Shown here one piece after another: positions 49,552 to 56,989 of a DNA stretch of 64,000 bases. The notes below the pieces were generated by a model. It did not search any database and had not been told where the DNA came from. It was given only the letters and a program-made list of their open reading frames with translations. The stretch covers positions 143,587-207,586 of the forward strand of contig JBMNVT010000001.1 in assembly GCA_050947015.1 (NCBI GenBank), in the 5' to 3' direction. Made by a program: the position numbers and the translations under genes. Positions within the stretch are counted from its first letter, which is position 1; every line of letters starts with the position of its first letter. This DNA is from CAKXIK01 sp050947015. GTDB taxonomy: Bacteria; Bacillota; Clostridia; Oscillospirales; Acutalibacteraceae.

Positions 49552-50157
49552 TTACATTCGTGATCCCATCGCTTTGAGCGAAAGACGGATCAATTCCTCG
49601 GTGGGCAGGGAGCTGTCAAGCTTCGCAACGACCGCGGCTGCGTCGGACGGGGTATAACCCAGAACCGTGAGCGCGCCGATGGCTTCGGCCGCGTGTCCGG
49701 CGGCGGAAGGAATTCCTCCTCCGCTGGGCAACCCGGCCGGTGTTTCGGCAGAAAGCTTTGCAACCTTGTCGCGCAGCTCCAGCACAATTCTCTGAGCAAG
49801 CTTCGGGCCGACTCCGGCTGCGCGGGTCAGCGCTTTAAAATCGCCGGCGGAAATCGCAATGGCCAGCTGCTCCGGAGCGAGCTCGGAAAGAATGCTCAGC
49901 CCTGCCTTTGGCCCGACGCCGGAAACGTTGGTCAGTGTTTTAAAGCAATTCAGCTCAGCCTGTGTGGCAAAGCCGAACAGATCCAACGCGTCCTCCCGAA
50001 CGTTCAGATGTGTAAAAAGCGTGGTTTCTTTACCGATGGGAGGAAGCGCGCGCAGAGTGCTCATGGTGGTCATACATTTAAAGCCGACGCCGCCGCATTC
50101 CACAACGGCAAAGCCGGGCTCGGTGCGAATCAGAGTTCCTTTTAAACTGTAAAACAT
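49552..50157 (-). CDS. ruvA: Holliday junction DNA-binding protein
   Basis: A 201-aa RuvA. OB-fold N-terminus MFYSLKGTLIRTEPGFAVVE, then two helix-hairpin-helix motifs, TNVSGVGPKAGLSILSEL and AAGVGPKLAQRIVLELRDK, that hold the junction arms. A flexible linker (about 140-155) leads to the RuvB-contacting domain III (AIGALTVLGYTPSDAAAVVAKL). It sits between ruvC and ruvB in the standard order. Confidence 0.95.
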   Translation of the reverse strand: MFYSLKGTLIRTEPGFAVVECGGVGFKCMTTMSTLRALPPIGKETTLFTHLNVREDALDLFGFATQAELNCFKTLTNVSGVGPKAGLSILSELAPEQLAIAISAGDFKALTRAAGVGPKLAQRIVLELRDKVAKLSAETPAGLPSGGGIPSAAGHAAEAIGALTVLGYTPSDAAAVVAKLDSSLPTEELIRLSLKAMGSRM

Positions 50158-50190
50158 GAATCGTTCGCCTCTCGTTCCTTGAATGGATGA

Positions 50191-50700
50191 TTACCGGGTA
50201 CCGCGCTGTGCAAAGGCTCTGCGCAGGGGAGAACCGGCCGCCTGTGCGTGGCAGATGGCAATGGCCAATGCGTCGGCGGTGTCGTCCGGCTTTGGTACCT
50301 GCCGCAGGCAAAGCAGCCGCCGCGTCATTTCCATCACTTGCGGTTTTTCGGCTCGTCCGTACCCGGTGACCGCTGTTTTCACCTGCAAGGGAGTATATTC
50401 AAACAACGGAATACGGTTCTTCTGTGCCGCCAGCAAAATGACTCCGCGCGCTTCGGCAACGCCAATGGCCGTTGTCGTGTTGGTATTGAAATAAAGTTTT
50501 TCCACGGCAACTGCGTCGGGACGCCATTTTTCCATAATCACCGTCAGGCAATCGAAAATACTTTCCAGTCGGCGCGAAAAATCGGTTTCTGCGGCGGTGG
50601 AAACCGCGCCGTATTCCAACGGAATATACCGGCCCTGCTCCTGGCGAATGACGCCAAAGCCAACGATGGCGTAGCCGGGGTCGATGCCAAGAATAATCAT
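50191..50700 (-). CDS. ruvC: Holliday junction resolvase
   Basis: A 169-aa RuvC endonuclease that cleaves symmetric Holliday junctions with two Mg2+. The acidic catalytic residues are visible: Asp in MIILGIDPGYAIVGFGV, Glu in AVAVEKLYFNTNTTTAIGV, and the Asp pair in KPDDTADALAIAICHA near 140. It starts the long operon ruvC-ruvA-ruvB-methyltransferase-ecfA1-ecfA2-ecfT-truA-DUF5711 from a good promoter at 50782-50810. Confidence 0.95.
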   Translation of the reverse strand: MIILGIDPGYAIVGFGVIRQEQGRYIPLEYGAVSTAAETDFSRRLESIFDCLTVIMEKWRPDAVAVEKLYFNTNTTTAIGVAEARGVILLAAQKNRIPLFEYTPLQVKTAVTGYGRAEKPQVMEMTRRLLCLRQVPKPDDTADALAIAICHAQAAGSPLRRAFAQRGTR

Positions 50701-51031
50701 CTGCCAAATTCCTCCTGCCGGTTATTTTCCGTGCCGTCGCGGTAAGGGGGATCCTCTGAACCGCGGGGGCTAATTCAAGCTATTATAACATATTATTGGC
50801 GACCGGGCAACGCCTCTGCGGCGGAAAGCAAAAAATACCGGAAAAATTTGCTGAGAAGCAGGGAATGCGGGATTTTTCAAAAAGCGCGCATTTTTTGCAA
50901 AATATCGTGTCAACCGGCCGTGGAGGCTCATAAGATGAATCAAACTGATACACTGCGACGGATACAGCCCTGCGTTTTGCAGCCGGCGGAGGACAGAATC
51001 CGCTTCACAGACGAAAGGAATGGTTGTTAAG
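50701..51031. other. Divergent intergenic region between ruvC and the P-loop ATPase gene
   Basis: It carries the ruvC promoter (50782-50810, minus) and a weak hairpin AATGCG/CGCATT (50864-50892) with a T-run, of unclear role. A 31-codon ORF from ATG 50935 to TAA 51030 ends two bases before the ATPase start at 51032; it has no good ribosome binding site and is not called, but a leader peptide cannot be excluded. Confidence 0.4.
50782..50810 (-). promoter_or_regulatory. ruvC operon promoter
   Basis: On the minus strand, TTGCCC (50805-50810), a 17-base spacer and TATAAT (50782-50787). Confidence 0.6.
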
Positions 51032-52120
51032 ATGTTTTACAACAGGAATGTCCCCTGTTTTTTTCTGGGAGCTAATTCTGCACAAGGCTTTGCATCCCGG
51101 TTTGACGCATTATACGATCCACAGAGCGATTGGCGCGCCTTTATCCTGAAGGGCGGTCCCGGCAGCGGCAAATCCACGCTGATGAAGTCGGTGGCCAAAT
51201 CGTTGCTGGAACATGGGGAGGAAACAGAGCTGATTTATTGCTCGTCCGACCCGGCTTCTCTGGACGCGGTCATTTTTCCGCGGGCACACTTCTGCATTGC
51301 CGACGGCACCGCGCCGCACGTATTGGAACCCCAATATCCCGGCGCATGCGAAACCCTGCTTAACCCGGGCGACTGCTGGGACGGCGATGCGCTCTTTCTG
51401 CAGAGGAAAGAAATTTTTTCACTCTGTGCAAAAGTTTCTCAACAGCACCGTCGTGCCCGTCGGTATCTGAACGCGGCGGGTTCTCTGCTGGGCGAAAACC
51501 GCAGGCTTGCGTTGGAATCGCTGGATACCGCCGCGCTGGAATCATACGCCAGGCGGCTTGGCAGGCGGCTTTTTCCAAAGCACCGCGCGCAAAGAGGCGC
51601 TGAAAGACCGCGGTTTCTCTCCGGCTTTACACCGGACGGATGTATTTGTTTTTGGAATACGGTTTCCTGTTATGCCAAAACGGTGACGGCTGTTGAGGAC
51701 GAGTACGGCGCGGCGGCTCCGATTCTGCTTTCTTCCCTGCGGGACAGCGCGCTTGCTTCCGGTTACGACGTGATTGCCTGCTATTGTCCGCTGTTCCCCT
51801 TCGACAAGCTGGACGCGCTGATTGTTCCGGAACTTGAGCTTGCGTTTGTTACCGTCAACCGTTTTTTAAAGCCGGAGATTGATTTGGTCAGAACCATTCA
51901 CACCAGGCGCTTTTTAAAAGAAAGCATCGCAGCCCACCGGCAAAGAATTCGTTTTGGCCGCCGCGCTGCCGCAGAATTGATTGACGAGGCGGTTGCCTCG
52001 CTCTGGCAGGCTCGCCACATTCATGACGACCTGGAAGCAATTTATAAAAAAGCAATGGATTTTGACCGTCTAAACCGAGTGACGGAAACTTTGATTAACC
52101 AGATCCTGGAGCGACTCTAA
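51032..52120 (+). CDS. P-loop ATPase family protein (PRK06851-like)
   Basis: A 362-aa protein, start ATG 51032 with AAAGGA 12 bases upstream (ATG 51020 is in frame but has AAAGGA immediately adjacent). A Walker A motif FILKGGPGSGKSTLMKSV lies at about residues 33-50, preceded by CFFLGANSAQGF. The second half has another P-loop-like core without clear Walker motif and the text IACYCPLFPFDKLDALIVPELELAFVT (quoted in part). This two-core layout matches an uncharacterised ATPase family common in spore formers. It precedes the spoVA operon, separated by a terminator; a sporulation link is suggested but unproven. Confidence 0.75.
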   Translation: MFYNRNVPCFFLGANSAQGFASRFDALYDPQSDWRAFILKGGPGSGKSTLMKSVAKSLLEHGEETELIYCSSDPASLDAVIFPRAHFCIADGTAPHVLEPQYPGACETLLNPGDCWDGDALFLQRKEIFSLCAKVSQQHRRARRYLNAAGSLLGENRRLALESLDTAALESYARRLGRRLFPKHRAQRGAERPRFLSGFTPDGCICFWNTVSCYAKTVTAVEDEYGAAAPILLSSLRDSALASGYDVIACYCPLFPFDKLDALIVPELELAFVTVNRFLKPEIDLVRTIHTRRFLKESIAAHRQRIRFGRRAAAELIDEAVASLWQARHIHDDLEAIYKKAMDFDRLNRVTETLINQILERL

Positions 52121-52137
52121 TCGATTCATTGGATGGT

Positions 52138-52184
52138 AAACCGGATACCGGGCAAAAGCTTGCCGCGGCTGTCCGGTTTTTTTG
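52138..52184 (+). terminator. Terminator after the P-loop ATPase gene
   Basis: AAACCGGA (52138-52145) pairs with TCCGGTTT (52172-52179) around a GC-rich inner part, followed by TTTTTG. Confidence 0.75.
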
Positions 52185-52351
52185 TTTGGAAAAATGCGGA
52201 AGTATAAATTTTGTCGCAGAGATAAAAATAGCATGGAAACCGATTTTTTGGCGTGGGGAATGCTGTTGCGGCGTTAATGCTATACCGCAGCAGACTCCGC
52301 CGCACCAAAGCCGTCGCAGCTTTGCGGCAAGGCAGAAAGGAAGATCAAAAC

Positions 52352-52795
52352 ATGAAACCGACCCCCAAAGAATATTCTAAAATGACCGGCAAGGCTTCGC
52401 CGCCCAGCAGTTTTGTTAAAGATATGATTCTTGCGTTTGTCTGCGGCGGCGCAATCTGCACGGTTGGTCAGCTGCTGTGCAACCTGTATCAGAATGCGGG
52501 GATGAGCCAGAACGCCGCCCGCGCGACGGTTTCCGTTTCTCTGATTGGTATTGTGGCGATTCTGACGGCGTTTAATGTATACGACGACTTTGCAAAATTT
52601 GCCGGAGCAGGCAGCTTGGTGCCGATCACCGGTTTTGCCAATGCCATGGTGTCTCCGGCCATTGAATTCAAAACCGAAGGCCATGTGCTGGGGATCGGCG
52701 CAAAAATGTTTTCCATCGCCGGCCCCGTGATTTTATACGGCACGTTTGCATCTGCCGTTTACGGTCTTATTATCTGGATTTTTCGGTTGTTTTAA
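52352..52795 (+). CDS. spoVAC: Stage V sporulation protein AC
   Basis: A 147-aa integral membrane protein with about four helices. Family text: SFVKDMILAFVCGGAICTVGQ, a second helix pair SLIGIVAILTAFNVYDDFAKFAGAGSLVPITGFANAM (quoted in parts: VAILTAFNVYDD, GAGSLVPITGFAN) and the ending GPVILYGTFASAVYGLI. SpoVAC is a mechanosensitive part of the channel that moves dipicolinic acid-Ca2+ into the forespore and out on germination. ATG 52352 follows AAAGGAAG. First of spoVAC-AD-AE, the usual clostridial set. Expression is expected from sigma-G, but no clear sigma-G promoter was recognised. Confidence 0.94.
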   Translation: MKPTPKEYSKMTGKASPPSSFVKDMILAFVCGGAICTVGQLLCNLYQNAGMSQNAARATVSVSLIGIVAILTAFNVYDDFAKFAGAGSLVPITGFANAMVSPAIEFKTEGHVLGIGAKMFSIAGPVILYGTFASAVYGLIIWIFRLF

Positions 52796-52827
52796 TTGTT
52801 CGGAAAAAGGAAAGGACGGAACACATT

Positions 52828-53841
52828 ATGGCAAAACGAATCGGCACCGATACGGTGATATGCGAAACGGAGCCGCAGATTTTGAGCGCAGCGGCCATTG
52901 TCGGAAAAAAGGAGGGAGAAGGCCCTCTTCAGGAACATTTTGACGTCATCCACGAAGATACTACGCTTTGTGAAAAATCATGGGAAAAGGCAGAAAGCCG
53001 AATGCAGTCGGAGGCGCTTTCCCGTGCGCTGGACAAGGCGGTGCTTGCACCTGCCGATGTGCAGTATGTTTTTGCGGGCGACCTGCTCAACCAGTGCACC
53101 GGTTCGGCGTTTGGACTGCGCAGCACAAACATTCCGTTTTTAGGACAATACGGCGCCTGCTCCACCATGGCTCAGACGCTGGCGATGGCGTCTCTGTTTG
53201 TGGAAGGCGGAATTGCGCGCACAGCCGCAGCGGTTACCTCTTCACATTTTTGCTCGGCGGAACGGCAATTTCGTTTTCCGCTGGAATACGGAGGCGTTCG
53301 CGCGCCAACCTCTCAGTGGACCGTTACCGGTTCGGGAGCGGCGGTGATCGGTCATGGGGAGGATGAAGGCTGTCCGCGTGTTTGTGCGGTCACCGTTGGC
53401 AGGATGGTCGATCTGGGCGTCAAGGATGCAAATAATATGGGTGCGGCAATGGCGCCGGCAGCCAGCACAACTATCGCAGCTTTTTTAAACGATACAAGCA
53501 CCTGTCCGGAAGATTACGACCTGATTTTGACGGGAGATCTCGGTTTTACAGGTTCTCAGCTTCTGATTGAACTGCTAAAGCGGGAAAATATCGATATTCA
53601 TAAAAACCACGCAGACTGCGGACTTCTGATTTTTGACCGGGAAAAGCAGGATGTTAAAGCCGGAGGATCCGGCTGTGGCTGTGCGGGATCCGTTTTTTGC
53701 TCTTATGTGATGCACCGTCTGCGCAAAAGGGAGCTGCGGAACATTCTGTTTATTGCAACAGGTGCCATGATGTCGACTACCTCGAGCCAGCAGGGAGAAT
53801 CCATTCCCGGTATTGCGCATCTGCTGAACATTCGCTCATGA
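52828..53841 (+). CDS. spoVAD: Stage V sporulation protein AD
   Basis: A 337-aa soluble protein with the thiolase-like fold, which binds Ca2+-dipicolinic acid at the spore membrane. Landmarks: IVGKKEGEGPLQEHFD near residue 25, VQYVFAGDLLNQCTGSAFGLR, FLGQYGACSTMAQTLAMAS with the thiolase-nucleophile Cys position, SSHFCSAERQFRFPLEYGGVR, and GSGCGCAGSVFCSYV near the end. It lies between spoVAC and spoVAE with short gaps in the usual order. Confidence 0.96.
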   Translation: MAKRIGTDTVICETEPQILSAAAIVGKKEGEGPLQEHFDVIHEDTTLCEKSWEKAESRMQSEALSRALDKAVLAPADVQYVFAGDLLNQCTGSAFGLRSTNIPFLGQYGACSTMAQTLAMASLFVEGGIARTAAAVTSSHFCSAERQFRFPLEYGGVRAPTSQWTVTGSGAAVIGHGEDEGCPRVCAVTVGRMVDLGVKDANNMGAAMAPAASTTIAAFLNDTSTCPEDYDLILTGDLGFTGSQLLIELLKRENIDIHKNHADCGLLIFDREKQDVKAGGSGCGCAGSVFCSYVMHRLRKRELRNILFIATGAMMSTTSSQQGESIPGIAHLLNIRS

Positions 53842-53901
53842 AAAGAGTCAAACACAGGGAAAGCGCAAGATCGGAAAACTATCATACAGGAGGACTTTTT
53901 C

Positions 53902-54261
53902 ATGGAATATGTGAAAGCGTTTGTGGTCGGCGGCCTGATCTGTGTTGTTGGACAGGTGCTGATTGATTTTACGAAGCTGACTCCGGCGAGGATCCTGGTC
54001 GGATATGTGGTTTCGGGAGTTGCTCTGACGGCGCTCGGCGTTTATGAGCCGCTGGTTACTTTTGCTGGAGCAGGCGCCACGGTGCCGCTGAGCGGGTTTG
54101 GCTATACACTTGCAAAGGGTGTGGAAAAGGCCGTTCGGGAAGACGGGCTGCTCGGTGTGCTGACCGGCGGCTTGACTGCCACGGCGGCCGGAATTTCGGC
54201 CGCAATGGTATTCGGATACCTTGCGGCGCTGATTTCGCGTTCGGCGGATAAAAGCAAGTAA
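53902..54261 (+). CDS. spoVAE: Stage V sporulation protein AE
   Basis: A 119-aa membrane protein (SpoVAEB type) with about four helices: EYVKAFVVGGLICVVGQVLID, then LVGYVVSGVALTALGVYEPLV, GAGATVPLSGFGYTLAKGV and a C-terminal helix. It resembles SpoVAC (shared GAG-x-x-VP-x-x-GF signature) and completes the DPA channel set. AGGAGG lies upstream of the ATG. It is the last gene of the operon and converges with the hydrogenase operon at a shared terminator. Confidence 0.94.
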   Translation: MEYVKAFVVGGLICVVGQVLIDFTKLTPARILVGYVVSGVALTALGVYEPLVTFAGAGATVPLSGFGYTLAKGVEKAVREDGLLGVLTGGLTATAAGISAAMVFGYLAALISRSADKSK

Positions 54262-54290
54262 TGCAGCGCCTGAAAAAAGCAGAAGAAAAC

Positions 54291-54357
54291 AGCCCGAAGC
54301 CGGTGCAGGCAATTTGTTTTGTCTGCGTTTTCGCCGGTTTCGGGCTTACTTTTTTAC
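54291..54357. terminator. Bidirectional terminator between spoVAE and the hydrogenase operon
   Basis: AGCCCGAAGCCGG (54291-54303) pairs with CCGGTTTCGGGCT (54334-54346), with an inner GCAG/CTGC stem. TACTTTTTTAC follows on the plus strand and TGTTTTCTTC on the minus. Confidence 0.8.
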
Positions 54358-55781
54358 TTCAGAACGCTGATAGCGTCGGTAATGGTTTTTTCGTGAGCCT
54401 CCATGCCGTACTGGTCAACCTCCGCCTTGTTGCGTTCACTATGTGAAAGGCATCCCGCACCGCCGATGCAGCCGCCCACACAGGCCATGCCTTCAATAAA
54501 GTTGTTGGGAAGCATCCCTTTGGAGGCCTTGAGCAGCGCCACACGGCAGGCTTCGATTCCGTCGCAGGCAATCGGGTTAAACTCGGCGTTTTCAAGCCCC
54601 TGCTCCTTCAGCCCCTGCCGGACCGCATCGGTCAGGCCGCCGCTGCGGGCAAAGATGCGGCCGTAGTAGGAGGCGTTGTCCAACAAACCTTCATCCAGCG
54701 CGGTGATGTCGATGTCGCGGCTGTCAAACAGCGCCTGCAATTCCTCAAAGGTAATCACGCTGTCAATCCACGGGCGTACCTCTTCGCGCTGAAATTCCAT
54801 TTTTTTTGCGGTACATGGCCCGATAAAAACAATTTTTGAGGAAGGATCGGTGCCTTTGATGTATTTTGCAATCGCGGCGGCGGGCGAAAGATTATGCGAA
54901 ATATGTTCCTTCAAATCAGGGAACTGTTTATTGATATACATGACAAATGCCGGACAGCAGCTGCTGGTCATAAAGCTATCGCGCTCTGTCAGCTCGCGCG
55001 ATTCGGCATAAGCGACCATGTCGGCGCCAAGCGCTGCCTCAACCACATGGTAAAAGCCCAGGCGCTGAATGCCGGTGATCACCTGTCCCAGTTTTGCGTA
55101 AGAAAACTGGCTGGCAATGGATGGTGCAATTACAGCATAAACCTTGTATTTCCGGTTTTCCTCGCTGGCTTTCAGTATGTCGATCACGTCGAGAATAAAC
55201 GATTTATCCATAATTGCGCCGAACGGACATTGATAAACGCAGGCGCCGCAGGCAATGCATTTACTGTTGTCGATCTGTGCTGCCTTGTCGTTGCCCATTT
55301 TGATCGCTTTGACTTTGCAGGCATTTTCACACGGGCGTTTGCGGTTTGTGATGGCGCTGTAAGGGCAAACCTTAGCGCATTGACCGCAGTTAACGCATTT
55401 TGTTTTATCGATGTGAGCCTTTTGATGCTCGTCAAACGTGATGGCGCCACGCTTGCAGACGTCCTCACAGCGGTGGGCAATACAGCCGCGGCAGGATTCA
55501 GTCACCTCGTAGCCGCTCATCGGGCATTCGTCGCAGGCGATATCGAGCACTTCGATTACATTCGGGTTTTTCCGGTTGCCGCCCATTGCGAGCTTCATCC
55601 GTTCCAAAACAATGGCGCGTTCCTTGTAAATGCAACAGCGCATGGTGGCTGTTTCGCCCGGGACGATCACCTTCGGAATTTCATTGTACTCCTCCATCAA
55701 CGTGCCGTCAAACGCGCGGCGTGCAACCTCACGCAGAACCTTATATTTCAGGTGCTGGACTTTTGTGTCAAATTTTCTCAT
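54354..55781 (-). CDS. Group-B-type monomeric [FeFe] hydrogenase-like protein
   Basis: A 475-aa protein. The N-terminal part has Cys-rich sites (CDECPMSGYEVTESCRGC, CEDVC) and two ferredoxin motifs (CVNCGQCAKVCPYSAI and CIACGACVYQCPFGAI). The H-cluster domain follows: TSSCCPAFVMYI (motif 1), VFIGPCTAKKMEF (motif 2) and EGMACVGGCIGGAGCL (motif 3). This arrangement fits the group B hydrogenases of Clostridia, thought to evolve or oxidise H2 with ferredoxin. The proximal residues look complete, so activity is plausible, but this group is little studied. It is the last gene of the four-gene operon with the sensory-type hydrogenase and phosphatase. Confidence 0.85.
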   Translation of the reverse strand: MRKFDTKVQHLKYKVLREVARRAFDGTLMEEYNEIPKVIVPGETATMRCCIYKERAIVLERMKLAMGGNRKNPNVIEVLDIACDECPMSGYEVTESCRGCIAHRCEDVCKRGAITFDEHQKAHIDKTKCVNCGQCAKVCPYSAITNRKRPCENACKVKAIKMGNDKAAQIDNSKCIACGACVYQCPFGAIMDKSFILDVIDILKASEENRKYKVYAVIAPSIASQFSYAKLGQVITGIQRLGFYHVVEAALGADMVAYAESRELTERDSFMTSSCCPAFVMYINKQFPDLKEHISHNLSPAAAIAKYIKGTDPSSKIVFIGPCTAKKMEFQREEVRPWIDSVITFEELQALFDSRDIDITALDEGLLDNASYYGRIFARSGGLTDAVRQGLKEQGLENAEFNPIACDGIEACRVALLKASKGMLPNNFIEGMACVGGCIGGAGCLSHSERNKAEVDQYGMEAHEKTITDAISVLK

Positions 55782-55813
55782 TGTGCAATTGTCCTTTCTC
55801 GGGGAACCGGAAA

Positions 55814-56989
55814 TTAGAAGTAACTTACTTTAATGCGTTTGCCCATTTTTTTCAGACATTCGGAAAGCTCGTCGACCAGACGCATTTTGATGTTAAAATT
55901 GATCGGCAGGCTCGGGTTCTGATGTGCGGGATTCACCGCGCGGCCAACGAAGAAATTGATGTCGGTTGCTTCTTCAAACAGCATCCGGGCAATCAGCGAT
56001 GCGCCGTCCTTTTTGTAGCTCCATTGTTTGTAATGCTCGTTGTCCTCCAGATAATTCTGGGCATAAGAAAGTACCTTGTTGATAGTGATCACGCCTTCGG
56101 TCACCAGATCGACGCCTTCAATTTTAGAGGTCGGCGGAATTTCAGGGTCAATGTAAACCGGGAGGCCTGTGTCGAGCGGCTTGCCGAGGAACTGCGCCGC
56201 CAGCGACGAAGTGGTGCCGCCGCAGACAATGTGCTTGCCTTCCTTGGAAAAGAACAGTGACATCATTTTTGCAACATCGTCCGGGTTTGCCGGCGGGCCG
56301 ATCATCAGGTTCATCGGCTGCCGCTCACGGATTTTGACCGTACAGACGGTGGTGTCGTCGCCCGGCTCGCCTTCGTAAAGCCGGTTGCATTCGTCCAAAA
56401 GAATCGTGCTGATGGTTTTTGCGGTGAATCCGCTGTCGTACATTATTTCCATGAAGTCGATAATGTTTTCCCGCTGCCAGCCGTAATTCAGCGATTTTTC
56501 CACGCCTGCGTAAATTGCGCCGTCGCTCATGGCGATAAAGGTGTCGTTTTTCTGCAGCGTAACGTGCGAGCGGTAAATGGTTTTGCCGCCGATTTCGGAG
56601 GCTGTTTCGGGATAAACAAAGTTTTTGCCGTTGCGCAATAAAATGACATGCGGATTGTCGTATTGAATAATATCGGCCGACTCGTTATTCTGAATCAAAA
56701 TGATGGTGAACGTGGAATAGGCGATCCCGCGAACCTCGCAGACGGGCAGCGTGGAAGCGATGGTCGCCACGCATTCCTCAATCGGCATCGATTTAGCCAT
56801 CATTGTGGAAATAATCTTGCTTGTCAGCGTGGAGAGAATGCAGGCCTTCACGCCGCTGCCCAGTCCGTCCGCCAAAACAATCACCGGCGAGGTCTCGTTT
56901 TGCTCCACCACGTCCACGTGGTCGCCGCAAAGCTGTTCGCCGCGCTTGTTCAGGCTGTAGTAGCCGATGTCGGTGCAAAGATTATTCAT
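55814..56989 (-). CDS. SpoIIE/PP2C-type protein phosphatase
   Basis: A 391-aa cytoplasmic serine phosphatase of the SpoIIE type. Metal-binding motifs: VIVLADGLGSGVKACILS near residue 38, FIAMSDGAIYAGV near 155, and EGEPGDDTTVCTVKI near 210. The remaining C-terminal 170 residues (QPMNLMIGPPANPDDVAKM, IVCGGTTSSLAAQFLG, IEGVDLVTEGVITINKVL) have no recognised domain. Its start overlaps the end of the hydrogenase-PAS gene by eight bases, so they are translated as a pair. In homologous clusters such phosphatases accompany PAS-hydrogenases and are proposed to pass a H2 or redox signal on by dephosphorylating a target (inference). Confidence 0.85.
   Translation of the reverse strand: MNNLCTDIGYYSLNKRGEQLCGDHVDVVEQNETSPVIVLADGLGSGVKACILSTLTSKIISTMMAKSMPIEECVATIASTLPVCEVRGIAYSTFTIILIQNNESADIIQYDNPHVILLRNGKNFVYPETASEIGGKTIYRSHVTLQKNDTFIAMSDGAIYAGVEKSLNYGWQRENIIDFMEIMYDSGFTAKTISTILLDECNRLYEGEPGDDTTVCTVKIRERQPMNLMIGPPANPDDVAKMMSLFFSKEGKHIVCGGTTSSLAAQFLGKPLDTGLPVYIDPEIPPTSKIEGVDLVTEGVITINKVLSYAQNYLEDNEHYKQWSYKKDGASLIARMLFEEATDINFFVGRAVNPAHQNPSLPINFNIKMRLVDELSECLKKMGKRIKVSYF

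Noticed and set aside
52186..52260. Possible sigma-G promoter before spoVAC
   Set aside because: GTATA is present at 52202 but no CATxxTA-like -10 at proper spacing could be found.
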